The notes under the pieces are model-generated. The model was given only the letters and a program-made list of their open reading frames with translations. It did no database searches and was not told the DNA's origin. This document shows, piece by piece, positions 34,978 through 46,673 of a stretch of 64,000 nucleotides of DNA; within the stretch, counting starts at the first letter, position 1; each line of letters starts with the position of its first letter. Source of the stretch: Lepidodermella squamata (lineage: Eukaryota > Gastrotricha); NCBI GenBank assembly GCA_047495785.1, contig JBLDXI010000001.1, positions 496,001-560,000 on the forward strand. Reading direction: 5' to 3'. The position numbers were made by a program, and so were the translations under genes.

Positions 34978-37900
34978 ATGGCATTTACTATAAATGCCGA
35001 AACTACATTTTCTAATGTTATGTTGCGGACTCTGGACGAGTTCCGACAATCTGGGGTTTGTGTCGACACCAAGCTCATCGCCCAGCTAGATCCTGAAGAC
35101 AAAGATAGAAAGTAAAATTTGATTTTCCATTCTTTCCATCATTGAATTTATTTGTCTGACCATAGCTTTGTCTGGTGCCACAAATGCGTTTTGGCTGCTG
35201 CTTCACCGTTCTTCCGTGCACTCTTCTCAAATGATATGCGAGAGCGAGCTGAGTCTACAGCTACTCTTCATGGCATTAGCTACAAAACTTTACTCCTTCT
35301 CGTAGATTATATTTATACCGGAAAAGTATGTTCATGGGTTATAATTGACAAACCGTTTTATATATAACTTGAATTTGAAATTAGACTATCGCATCTTCTG
35401 ATACCGAATGCATTGCTCTGTTGAACGCTGCTGGCTTTTTAGCAATGGACGACTTGATAAGTTCCTGTGCCCAAGTACTAGGCAAGGCAATTTCCATTAA
35501 CAACTGCCTGCAAATCGAACAAGCTGCTGAAGCTAGCAATTGCCACTGGCTTCTACTGGCCGCCCGCCAATTTGCGCTCGCCAATTTTGAGGTTATCTTA
35601 CTATTAAATGGCTGTTAAGGCTTGGTGTTAATTTGTATTTTTTGTACAAGGCTGTCTGTAACACTTCTTCATTTCTGGATCTCGAATACAATCGCCTAAT
35701 TTGGTACATTCAAAACTACGCTGAAGGGTGAGCGAAAACCGGATTTTTCAGGATTGTATATCGAATTATCAATTTTTCGGGAAAATTAGTAGAATAAAAG
35801 CCAAGTCCGCGTGATTAAAGCGGCTCACATTCAAGCATAAGTTTCGAGGTGTTCTTTCATACATATTTATGTATGAAATTTCAACCTTCCATGCATATGT
35901 TTTTCCGTGAAATCGTGTTTTTAGCAAAACTTGAACTGGAAAACTGGAATAGGAATTGGGGTTGAGAATTAGAGTTAGGATTAGGGCTTGGTTAGGGTTC
36001 AGGATTAAGGTTAGGGTTAGGGTGAGATAGAGTTTCGGGTTTTCGCAAAGTTCGATTTTTGGGTCATTGTACTTCCTCAATAACCATTTTCATGTGGAAA
36101 AAATTGATCACGTTATCGGAACCCAGTTTTTTATATAAACCAAAAACCAGTCATCGGGATTTATTTAATGGTTCCAGCTCGAATTTAATGACAAAATATG
36201 TATAAAAGATTGCCCCATATTTCGCTTGATTACGGCTGGAGAATCTTCAATGACTCGTTTTTAAGTCCGATAAGTGACCCTTTCGCCCTCAGGACACCTC
36301 CAACGTTTAAATTCGTCGTTATCAGAGGCGTTATCCACTTGAAAAGCTTATTTTTGCAACCGAATAATCGCCAGGTTTTTAACCCTTTCCCAAATATATG
36401 GATAAGTGATATGAAGCTGGATAATTTCCGAAATAACGTATTTTTCGCCCTGCGCATTATTCATCTAATTGTCTCAGCAGTAGAGTCGACCTGTTTGTTT
36501 AGATGACCATGAGAGCAAACATTAAGTGCATGAAACTTGCGCTACGCTGCTCTTCCCAATTGTCTTTTGTGTCATTTGCGTCATCAGGCCTTAGGAGTGG
36601 GACGTTAGGGATGACCCGATTTTAAACTTTGAAATGCAGCAGCTAACGGCGGCTTAATAATTCGATGAAAAAATGGGCGAATATCTGGAGAATTCTCGGC
36701 AAAGACAATAACACGGTGGAGGGAATGTTGATGAAAAGAGACATAATGAGGGTGGCATTTGGCTCCTTTAGTTGGTTCAAAATTGCTACTTGAAGGCGAA
36801 AATGAGCTTGAAGATGGTGTGCTATTACAAAATTATACTTGCTATATCTGAGTGTGATTTTCTTCTATTTACAGAGTTATGGGTGTTGGAAGTGATCACG
36901 TCCTCGACGGTTGTGATGCTGTCTACCGCGCTCTAGGAAAATGGACAACTCATCAAGAATCAGCCATACTTGCCAGAGCTTCACCTAGCACGGGTAGTTC
37001 CAGCCCGGAAACCGAGTCCAAAGAACAGTGCCAAACTTGCCCGGCGTCGGCTGAAACTTGCGAGTGTTCATCCGACTCGAATTCGAACCTGACCACAGTC
37101 CAAGCTCTTTTCGCTCAGCTCTTGTCATTCACGATAATCGACGCTAGTCCGAATAATAATCAAAATAACAACTCCGGTTCATTAAACACTAATCATCATT
37201 TAAAATACGTGAGATCTACCCAGCCGCAAATCGGCGTGCTAATTGTAGCATGCGGTCGATCGCCTCGCGTTTGGGCATTCAGCCAAAAGCGCAATAGCTG
37301 GCTAGCGCTACCGTCTCTTCCGTATAGCATCAGAAAAGCTGGTCTGTGCGCATTGGCCGGGTCGTTGTACGTCGTCGGCGGCCAGGTCAACAGCGTGCCG
37401 ACCAACGCAGTCTGGCGACTTGATGTTCTACCCGCGAGTTGGAACCTGGTCCGGCAACCGGCTGACACCCGCCCGGTTGCCAGGTGGACCCCGGTCAAAC
37501 CCATGCCGACCCCACGAGCCGGCCATGCCGTCGCCGCTATCGGAGACCGCTTTATCACAGTTGTTGGTGGTTACGACTCTAACAAAACGCTGGTAGACAC
37601 AATTCTTTGCTACGACCGGGTTAAAGACGTGTGGATTGAGACTGGTCGCAGTGCTTCAGTTCCGAGAATCGGCGCGAGGCTTGCCGTAATCGCTAATTAC
37701 AGCAATGAAAGGTCGCGTCATTCGTCGTCCTCGTCGTGCGCGAGTGAAAACCGATCTGCCGGGCCGCAACTGCCCGGCAGCTGGACTCTGCTCGAAGTCG
37801 GCGGACTTCAGGCTGGTGGGCGGGTGCCAGTTATTGATTGCTACTCGGTCTCCTACTTACCAACCAGCCCTCAGCTGCCGAATCTCGGCCCGGAACAGCC

Positions 37901-38423
37901 CACCTTGATGCCTGAGACCATTTCAATATCATTCAGTGGCGAGCAGTTGCTGCTGCCTCAGGCGGTCCGTTTCGCCGAACCGGTAGTTCTGAGCTCGGAA
38001 GAAAGCCCGTCGTCGCGATACGGCGAGAATTCCTCTAAATTGGTCGTAGTCTGTTCGGATTTCGGCAGCCCTACGTCAACTTCAGCTTCAGGTGCTGCAT
38101 CAGACACCGGCCAGTGCTTCGTCTTGTCGTTTGATCTGAATCGACGTCTTTGCCGGGTTGTTTCCCCGACGTTGCCATCTGGCAGCCGGGTTCGCCCGGC
38201 AGTGGCTCGAAGTTCGGATGGCACCGGGATCTTCGTAGTTGGCGGCCGGGCGTTCTCTACCGGGTCAACGTCCCTGCTCGGCGACGATAACGGCAACAGT
38301 TTCAGACCAGTTTCTACCGTTGAACTGTTGGATGAAGAATCTCGCGAGTGGAAGAAACTCAGCGATATACCCGAAGCTCGATCTGGCCACTGCTCTGCTC
38401 TGCTGTTATTCGTCAATTACTGA
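34978..38423 (+). CDS. BTB-BACK-Kelch protein (KLHL family)
   Basis: Five exons: 34978-35111, 35166-35325, 35385-35591, 35651-35727, 36875-38423; 708 aa. The BTB domain covers roughly residues 10-120 (VDTKLIAQL, HKCVLAAASPFFRALFSNDM, LLLLVDYIYTGK). A BACK-like helical region follows (NNCLQIEQAAEASNCHWLL). The large last exon holds Kelch blades with the diagnostic double Gly: SLYVVGGQVN, FITVVGGYDS, IFVVGGRAF and a final EARSGHCSALLL. Such proteins are substrate adaptors of Cullin-3 ubiquitin ligases. The blades are separated by long Ser/Asn/Gly-rich inserts, unlike compact vertebrate KLHL propellers. The fourth intron is about 1.15 kb, far above average, and carries telomere-like repeats. The specific KLHL orthologue was not determined. 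Confidence 0.88.
35956..36026 (+). repeat. Interstitial telomere-like TTAGGG repeats
   Basis: Inside the long Kelch-gene intron: six or more imperfect units such as TTAGGATTAGGG, GGTTAGGGTT and GGTTAGGGTTAGGG in about 70 nt. The units are degenerate at one end and perfect at the other. Confidence 0.7.
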
Positions 38424-38622
38424 AAATCAATTTCCAAAAACTATTTTGTTAATGTTGCACTTCAAAAAATAATCATTTGTTTCGGTGAATTCAAATTCTT
38501 GATCTCAGCCAATACAGAAAGATGCTGAGCTGGCGCTGTATAACTGAATCTTCCATTTTCCCGCTTCGCCGCACTTATTGTTAAGTCTTTTACGCTGTGC
38601 ACTTTAAAATTCAAACCTGAAA

Positions 38623-38628
38623 ATAAAA
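38623..38628 (+). terminator. Possible poly(A) signal of Kelch-like gene
   Basis: AATAAA about 200 nt after the stop codon. Confidence 0.4.
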
Positions 38629-41600
38629 TATGCTGAATGTATCTTTTCCGTCCAAATTATTATTTTCCCGACATGATGATTCGCAGAAGCTTTGTAAACA
38701 CTTAGCATGAATCTTCCCATATTTCATTCATTCATTCATTCATTCATTCATCGCAAGAAAGAAACTTTTGTTACCTACTTGCTCATAATTGCTAGCAGAT
38801 TTAGTGCCAAAGATGCCGTTCTTGTCGTACTAACTATCAGCTCGAAGATGCTTCTAAACAGGCAAATGATACTAATCATATGACTACTGTGATTTGTAGC
38901 AGTTTTGGTTTTCGAAAACTTTTATTGATTCTCGTTATAGCTGAATTCTTTCGGAGCAAGAAGTTCGAGAAATTGATGACCACATGCGCAATTAGGATGA
39001 CTCGGATGGGCTGCTATTCCAGGAAGATGAAATCAGACTAATGAATACCAAAACATTAAAATCCAGTAGAGGAGAAATTTTTTGATTAATCACAGCATGA
39101 TCTCACATGGTCATTAATTTCTCGAACCAACATGATCTAAACAGCAAAGATCTCCAAGTTGAAATCAGATTCTTATATAACTATATGCGGCTCGCTTTGT
39201 AATCCAGTTTCACAAGACATAACCATTGTTTCATACAAAAATGAAGTAGTTGAGGACATCTTGATAAATTGATATTCACGGGTCGTAGGAAACTCATTAA
39301 TGACATTGAAGATGTTGAATCAGCCTTGGATCATGTAGTTCTGCATCGATCGACGGTAATTATCGATCAAATAACCTCATTAATCAGGCGAGAGAGCGAC
39401 TTTTCACCACAGCCTTGTCAGCAATGTGGTTCCAGGTAGGTCATATACTACCCATCATTTTCATTCATTAGTCATTAGTTAATTATTCGGGTGGTTGTCC
39501 CATAAAAAAAGCACCGCAAGTTACAATGAAAAATGTATTGACGTCACTATGAAAATATGACGTATGCAGGTACCTAACATAACCTGACATAGCAAGTAAA
39601 TAAAATATGATCCTTAGTTGAATTTATTTAGCTAAAACCGAGGTTTTATGATTTATGGTCATAATGTGTATTACACTACGTAGTGTTGGTTAAACTGACG
39701 TACATTCAGGTGTTTCACCACTATGTTTAATTTGATGAAATTTCAAAAGGTGCCCGGTGCCGTTTTGTAATGTGTTAATCCTATCTATATATTGTGAAGA
39801 AAGCTAAAAATAATATTCCGCGCTTGCATATGCGTACTTCCGCGATGTGCATAGCGTTGAAGCATGCGCCGCGTTTTGACCCAGAAAAAACAGTCGGGTT
39901 TTTTTCATCGCGATCTCAGTATCTAGGTCATGGACTATAAAAAATAATCTTTTGTGAGCCGTTGCGTATATGTACTTATGCATAATATCGATTTTTTAAG
40001 GTATTTTGTACTAGCTCTCGTGCCACATCCTCTCTTGCGAGCATAATTGGCTATTATTGCTCTCAGCTTGTTCTATTTTTTCGTCACATCCTACTTACCA
40101 GCTAGGTCGCTTTTTTGTCCAATGTCTAACAATTGGAAAGTGTCGGGTTCTGTCTGTTACTAACATGCATGCTTTTAGCTGAATCATCTAACCGGACAAA
40201 TGGGATTAAATTGTCGCATTTCGTGCTTTGTCCAAAATATTGCGGTCGCTTTGATAATAATAATAATAATATGTGATCCTTCATGGCTAGTGTACCGTAT
40301 GAGTGGGCGTCTCACATTTCATCATCCAGCTGAGTCGGTGTGTAAAGTTTGTCCTAAGACTAGTTCATTCCTAGGCGTCGCTTCACTATCGATCCGTGAC
40401 GCCTAGAAGCAGCACCTGACATACACAGATCAAGTACGCATCTGAAATCCATTCCCCTACTTATTGTGCCAGGTATGCATCTTGAATCGAGTTTCACAGT
40501 CATCTTAGCGCCAGCTAAATAATATGCCAGTCGCTGTTTCTCGTTTCTCAAATAAATAGTAGTAAGTATGCATCATAAATGTCCACTGTGGATAGTGCCG
40601 GACTATCATCCTTTTCTCGCCAGATTTTTTAACCCCATTTTCCGCCTACAATCTGGCCAAGCCTGTTGTCTTTTTTCGCTCTCGTTCCTATTTTTGCGTT
40701 TTTGGCAAGAGGAAATAGCTAGTTCTATTAATAGCTCATACATATGAATAGTCCTCTGGAGTGCGGCATCGTGAACCCGTTTTTCGTCCCGGTTGTCCCA
40801 CTTTCGTTTTGCAGTATTATTTTTATTGGGTAAGATCTGCGCCGTTATTATTATTAGTATTTTCGCAAAATATATTATTTTCCGTTATATCGCCCCGGAG
40901 AATATTTATTTCGCACGTACTTTCTATATTATTATTAGCGGCGGTTGTCATGCTTTCGCATCGGTCCAAGTATAATATTGAAATAACACATGCTCGCTCT
41001 GGCTTATATCTACATATGAATTCACCAGTGCCGTTCTTTGCGCGCAGTATATTCATATATATCGCATTATTTTATATATGCGAGCGTAGCTTTTATTTTG
41101 GACCGCTCGCACACGTTGTCTCAAAACCAGGTCAGCTCCAGAATCCCTCGCATGTCTACAAACTAGTTCAAGGGCCATTACGTACTCCTCTACACACGTA
41201 GCAGTGATTACATTAATATTAGTGAAAGAGCGCGATAACGCTTGCCAGCTGCTTTTTTCACTTTTCGCGCTCACAAACACACACGTTGTAGTAATAATGC
41301 TATATCACACAAATTCTAGTTCCAAACAAATTGTGTAGGTAAAGCCAACTCGTGGCATTCCAAACCTACGTTAGTATTATTTAAAATTGTTGTCTCATTT
41401 ATTCACGGCCGTTCACTTTCACGACAAACACTACTGTGTACTGGACGCTTATGCAATTTTACATTCATTTAAATATAATAGACATGCGAATGCGCATGGC
41501 CAAGTAATTATTTTTCATAACACCAATGTCCGCTTCTAGTTTATTTCAGAGTATTGCTTTCGAAAATAGTTATATTTTTTCTTGTTTTCGAATGCGATCT

Positions 41601-42581
41601 ATAAATAATAACACGCTGATTACTATTTATCGAACTTTGTGTACTAGCGCACAGAGAGCGCAGCATTTTATCGACTTTTTTGTCTCCTGGCAAACGAGCG
41701 TATTTAGTTCATTCGAAATTCACGTAAAATAGCACCCGCGCACATTCGTAGCTTGTACGTACAACTTATCGCGCCAATCCTTTTCAAACAACACTGTCCT
41801 ACTTTATTGTCTTCAACGCGCAGTAAGCGCTCAAGAATAATTTTCTGAACTCGCGTCCGGTTTCTACATCCAAGTAAAATAATAAGCCGACCTAATTATT
41901 ACATTTCCACTGTTAACCATACGTATTGTTCTAATAATAGATCGTCCTTTGACCTTAAGATCTTGTCTCACTTTTATGACCGCTCTCTTGTTGTAATAGG
42001 CCTGGTTATGTCGATGACGCGACAGCAGAGTTGCATTTTCTTGCATTTTCACGCATAAGCTAAATGTACTCGCTTCTTCGCGTTTAGTTAATTTCGTTTT
42101 AATGTCTCTAAAATCCTCACTAGAAATGACTTTAACGTCTTGAGTTATTCTGGGAATATCGATATTTTTCATGTTCGCGTGAATCTCCAGCTTGTCTGAT
42201 TTATTGTCTGGATAGTTGCTTTATTTATTGTCTACTCAGGGGTGTGCTAGTAGGTCAGGCATTTGATACTTTCGAGAATGCGTTTTCATGCACCTGTTTA
42301 GCCCGCTATTAAACTCATCAGGCTATGATGCATTTAACGCGGAAAAAGTGTCACGGCATGTGAATGCCGTCATTTGGCGTCATTTTTTGATCTACTCTGT
42401 CTTTCCGAACACTCCTCGCAAAATAACTCAAGGACACAATGCAGTGTCTGCGCAGCATGTTTTTTCATTAGGCGAAACTAGGTCATTCGCTGTTTACAGC
42501 ATTACTTGCGTTTCATTAATTCATTTTCGTATCGGATTTTTTTATAGCTTGAAATTGTGTTGATACTGAGAGTTTTATATC
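38629..42581. other. Four-kilobase non-coding interval
   Basis: No supported gene on either strand. It contains an (ATTC)n microsatellite at about 38725-38752 and an (AAT)n run at 40254-40271. Open frames up to 146 codons (40761-41201) read as low-complexity hydrophobic and aromatic translation of AT-rich DNA and lack motifs. The last few hundred bases should contain the promoter of the gene that starts at 42582; TTTTTTATAG near 42537 could be its TATA element. Confidence 0.45.
38725..38752. repeat. (ATTC)n microsatellite
   Basis: Six or more tandem ATTC units (CATTCATTCATTCATTC). Confidence 0.85.
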
Positions 42582-43130
42582 ATGAATCCACCACTTGCTA
42601 CTACTCAAGGGCAGAAGCGTACGTTGGCCGACCAGTTGTCCTTGTTAGACGACGACGAGCCACCGATGACCACAGCTGTCACAACATCCCCGCCTCAGCC
42701 GATGACGACAAGTTCTAACCCCTGGCGCTTGAAAAGCGAGTCATCAACAGTGCTGGCCCAACGCCGACCTGTCTCTGTCGCTGACTTCATGTGCACGTGT
42801 TTAGTCAACGCGCTGCGAGACGGTGGCATTATTGTCTCATACCACGCCGTTGACGAGTCGCCCTCTGTAGGCGACTCGGGCGCGCCGCAGTGTCAGCTGG
42901 CTCCACCGCCAATGCCGAACGGCAAAACACCGCCGCGCCGCATAACACCGCCGAATTTACCGACGGTCAGGCCGCCTAACCTCCAGGCGTCCCCGACTTG
43001 CACCGCCATGACCAGCATTCTGCAACAGCTCAACGCGAAAGCCGCGGCCTCAACATACATCGCTTCATCGAAACGGGCGAAAATGTCGGCGGACCACATG
43101 CCCTCCTGCGATAAACCTGGGGTAAATTAG
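42582..43130 (+). CDS. Proline-rich orphan protein, single exon
   Basis: An uninterrupted 182-codon frame, GC-rich compared with its AT-rich surroundings, with a TATA-like sequence about 45 nt upstream. The N-terminal half is Ser/Thr/Pro-rich. The most ordered-looking part is SVADFMCTCLVNALRDGGII around residues 66-85. Then come Pro-rich runs (PPPMPNGKTPPRRITPPNLP) and a basic SSKRAKMS near the end that could be a nuclear signal. There is no signal peptide or membrane segment. I recognise no family; the codon use and composition make it a likely gene but it could be a first exon of a longer one. Confidence 0.6.
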   Translation: MNPPLATTQGQKRTLADQLSLLDDDEPPMTTAVTTSPPQPMTTSSNPWRLKSESSTVLAQRRPVSVADFMCTCLVNALRDGGIIVSYHAVDESPSVGDSGAPQCQLAPPPMPNGKTPPRRITPPNLPTVRPPNLQASPTCTAMTSILQQLNAKAAASTYIASSKRAKMSADHMPSCDKPGVN

Positions 43131-43449
43131 TTGATGACCTAATTTTCGGGGCCAAAAGTGTGCGAGTTTTGTTTGTCCTACTTATTTAGTTGAGTCGCAT
43201 TTGCTGTTTTGCAAAGCAGCGTTTCTATTTTAAGTGCGAGCGGCGCTATTTTTTCCATCGGGAATCTTTCACAATTGCGTGTACCAAAAGTTGTACTACT
43301 TATAGACGATTTTATTGTCTTTTTATTGCTTAGTCAAACACACGTGACGTTACGAAAAAATTCTTTTCAGTGCGGTATTTAACGCCGCACGTTTACAAGT
43401 TTTTGCACTAATAAATGTTGCCACTAGGTATAGGGTAAAAAAATATCGC
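43131..43449. other. Gap between convergent orphan genes
   Basis: About 320 nt, AT-rich, presumably the two 3' UTRs. Nothing else is seen. Confidence 0.4.
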
Positions 43450-44581
43450 TCAAACAACTATGAGCAAAATGGAGTAGATGAGTAAAAAGCCAGTGGCGAC
43501 AACAGGGTTCATACGCTCGGCGTTATTAGGCTTATTTTCGCGCTGCTTTGTGTCGTCGCGGATGAATCGGCACTCATGCTGGGTGACCAAAGACGTCCCC
43601 GATGTGTTGTTGCTGCTTGCCTTCGACGTGTTAATTGTCGGCTCGAGGACACCGGGCAACATTTCTAGGTCGAGCGTGTGCGAAATGGTCTGGTTAACAA
43701 TGTCCTTCTCGGCCTCGAAGCGCCATGTGCGTGCTAAATTATGCATGAAAGGCGAGCAGCTTTCGCTGGAAAGAAACCCGTAGCCTGTGCAGGCCAGCGT
43801 CAGGCCCATCGACTCGGTCATGTTGAAGCTGTAACGGCGTCGCGGGTCAGGTTGCGCCTCGAGGCAGTTTTTCGCGATTGTCTCGGTTGCGACCTGGCGG
43901 AACCACGGCGGCAGTTGACTGCGCGAGTAATCAGTGTTGCCTTTTCCCGTGCACGCGTCCATAGCCAAGAAGTTGCCCAGCATACGCGCACCTCGGTTGC
44001 AGAATCGCACCTAAAAAAATACAGGTTCATGTCCTAATTTTTTCCGTATTTTTGGGTTAAGATCTATAATAACTATCGATGCGATATTTTTAATTTTTGC
44101 GCGGGGGAGTCAATATTTGCTATGAAATCTAAATAATTAATTTTACCTGCCAATACGCGGCTAGGGACTCGTTGTTGGTGCACAGGTCGTCACTTGCGAT
44201 GATGTAAAGAACTTTCAGCGCGGTGACATTGGTGGCCCAGTAGCCACCGGCGCGGCGCAGGGTTGGCCAATTCCAGCAACTCGGGTAGTTGACTTTGAAA
44301 CACTCAGAGACGGTTTTGAAAGACGCCGGCGACTCGCATGCGTTCTGCTGGAAGTCCTCGATAGCACCGGGCATGTTGTCGACGACGCTTGTCAGTTGAT
44401 TTTTATGCCAATCCAGGGCTGAGCGAACGTAGGTGAGTTCGGCGACGCACGCCGAATCAGCGCCTAGAAGGTATTTCTCGACATTGTATACATCCTCGCC
44501 GTCGCACTGTGCGGCTAGTGAAATCCGGGTGACGATGAGCTGGATGGCGAAAACTCCAGCTAGGCAAAAACGCAGAGCCAT
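43450..44581 (-). CDS. Cysteine-rich secreted, probably GPI-anchored protein
   Basis: Two exons, 44147-44581 and 43450-44010, separated by a 136-nt intron; 331 aa. The N-terminus is a clear signal peptide (FCLAGVFAIQLIVTRISLAA). The mature part has about a dozen spaced cysteines and several N-glycosylation sites (NVT, NES, NMT, NQT, NTS). The C-terminus is a small polar stretch followed by VVATGFLLIYSILLIVV and stop, the usual form of a GPI attachment signal; a short single-pass anchor is the alternative. I do not recognise the family. Gene starts of this and the neighbouring ankyrin gene face away from each other across 385 nt that includes TATAAATAAA-like sequence near 44643. Confidence 0.75.
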
Positions 44582-44966
44582 GATTTTTGGCGAAATGCGT
44601 GTGCTAGTTGGTTGGTTGTGTGTTGTCTACCTTTATTTATGATATAAATAAAAGAGCCGCAAAGGGTGGGTAGGCAGCGCTGTGCAAATAACGTTTTGTT
44701 ACGCTAACGCTGTTTTCTGGTCTATAATTGTGATTCACGGGCGCGGCTAATAAAGCGAGTCGTGCTGTTGACAAAGCACGCCGCTTGATGGCCGGGTAGT
44801 TCCGCGTGTTTACCGCGCCGGGCGAAGTATCTGCACGCCCGCTCCAAAAAAGCTTCGTATAACAGCGAGCAGTTTTGTGTCTTTCTGTCCTCAACGATTA
44901 ATAATAATAAGAATAACAAGTATTTTGCGATGCAAGCGTTCAACTTGTGTTTTTGCCCTCGTGCAG
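44582..44966. promoter_or_regulatory. Shared intergenic promoter region
   Basis: This 385-nt interval lies between divergent start codons. ATGATATAAATAAAAG around 44639-44654 could act as a TATA element for the minus-strand gene, about 60 nt upstream of its ATG. GTGCAG immediately before 44967 could be an acceptor for an upstream exon of the ankyrin gene. Confidence 0.4.
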
Positions 44967-46673
44967 ATGGAAACTGCTCAGCGGTCGTACTCGCTCGCCG
45001 ACCGCCTACTCCACGTCCTCGAACAGCACCAACACGCGCGCTCGATGACAGGCACCGCGTCTATTGTCGGCGGCGGCTCGAACAGCAACGGCAATACTGC
45101 GAGTTCGCCGGTTGCTTCTTCTTCGTCGTCGTCCGACGCGTCGCTTTCACCCACCGATCTAGCCTCTTTCAAATTGCCTGTCGAGCTCGACGAAGAGCTG
45201 CGACCTGACCCGACTGCCGCCTTCCTCGGCCCTGCCGATCACTCGACTATCACGCCGCTTCACTGGGCGAGTAATCTAGGTCATGACGACTGCGTTCGAT
45301 ACCTGCTCATGGCTGGATGGAATGTAAGCGAGACTTTTTAATCTTTTAAAAAAATCCAGCTTAAAAATTCGGATTTTTTTCTGGTTCAATTTTTTTAATC
45401 TTTATTTAGTGTCATTCACGCGCGTTAAATTCACGACATGAAATTTGATAAGTCGGTGCTGAAAAAAGCCTAGAGCTAGCAGAAAAATAAGATTTATAAA
45501 TAGCCGTGTGGTACAGAGACGCAACTGTCGGAACTTTGTTTTTGTCCGATTTGTTGGCATTGTCTGAATGAGGAGACATGGAAGGCATCAGTGAAATATG
45601 ATCGCGATTTTTTTAAACCTTTGTCCGGAGTCTGATCTGCCTAATTAAGTGTAATCAGTTGAAAAAGTGAAAGGTTAAGACGAAAAATTGGCTGAAGATT
45701 ATAATTTATGGCATGCAAAATACAATTTTATTGCTTTTTCAGGTCAATTTGAAAGACATGTGCGGCTACACGCCACTTCACTACGCCGTCCGATCCGGAT
45801 CTGTCTCAGGTATATTATAGAAATTACGATTTTCAGACATCATCACTAATTTCACCTAATTATTTCGTATACAGCTGTTCGCCTTCTACTTCGCGCTGGT
45901 GCCCGACCAGACGCTAGGAATGACCTCGCTATGACTCCTCTACACGGCGCTATTCTTGATGGAGCCCTCGACGCAGCTAAGGTATGTCTCCAGAAGTAGG
46001 ATGCCCTAGTTTTGCCGAGCTATCAGCTTTGCATCGTGCCAAAATTGTCTTGCCGCTCAATTGTCACGTATAATACGTGCACATCGTATTTTTTTGTCTT
46101 TTTTATTGATTTTCCGCGCGCGAAGTACACGCGTATGGGCAAATTGTCCCGGCTTTAAAAAATCGATATATCCTGGAATATTTTATGATTGCGTATTATC
46201 TGTACGTTGTACATTTTTAGCTTCTGCTTTTGTCCGGTGGCCATGTCGACTGTCGCGATATTAATGGACAGACGGCGTTGATGTTCGCAGCGCAGTCTGG
46301 CCGGTCGTCGGCCGAGGCTGTCGAGTTGCTGCTCGACTTCAACGCCGATGCGAATTTGACGGATATGAACGGCGAGACGGCGCTGTCTTGTTGCTACCGG
46401 CTGCACCGCGCCAGGCCGCATTCCGCCGCTATCAAGGCGAAACTGGCCGTGCTCCTGCGCGCGAGTCGGCCCGAAAGCGTCCGCCCGTTGAGGTGGTACG
46501 CGACGCAGGAAATCGACCCGGAATTCGCGGCAGTTTCGCAGACTGTGACGCGGCTCGAGAGGCTTGCTGCGTTGCGAGTTCGGCAGCAAATGGGTCAGGG
46601 TTACTTACCGGAGCGCCTGGAAAAGTGCGAAATTCCAACCGTCATCAAAGACCTGCTCCTTTTGAAACGATGA
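44967..46673 (+). CDS. Ankyrin repeat protein with ASB-like C-terminus
   Basis: Four exons: 44967-45323, 45743-45809, 45875-45981, 46221-46673; 327 aa. A Ser/Gly-rich N-terminus precedes about five ankyrin repeats: TPLHWASNLGHDDCVRYLL, GYTPLHYAVRSGSVSAVRLL, TPLHGAILDGALDAAKLLL, GQTALMFAAQSGRSSAEAVE, GETALSCCYRL. The C-terminal 45 residues (LAALRVRQQMGQGYLPERL, then IPTVIKDLLLLKR) have the length and hydrophobic pattern of a SOCS box, as in ASB proteins that recruit Elongin B/C and Cullin-5. The usual Leu-x-x-x-Cys of the BC box is not evident, so the E3 adaptor role is only an inference. The start is the first Met of the exon; an upstream exon cannot be excluded. Confidence 0.75.

Noticed and set aside
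40761-41201. A 146-codon plus-strand open frame with hydrophobic runs
   Set aside because: It lies in low-complexity AT-rich DNA with overlapping frames on both strands and reads as Ile/Tyr/Phe-rich translation without motifs, splice sites or promoter.
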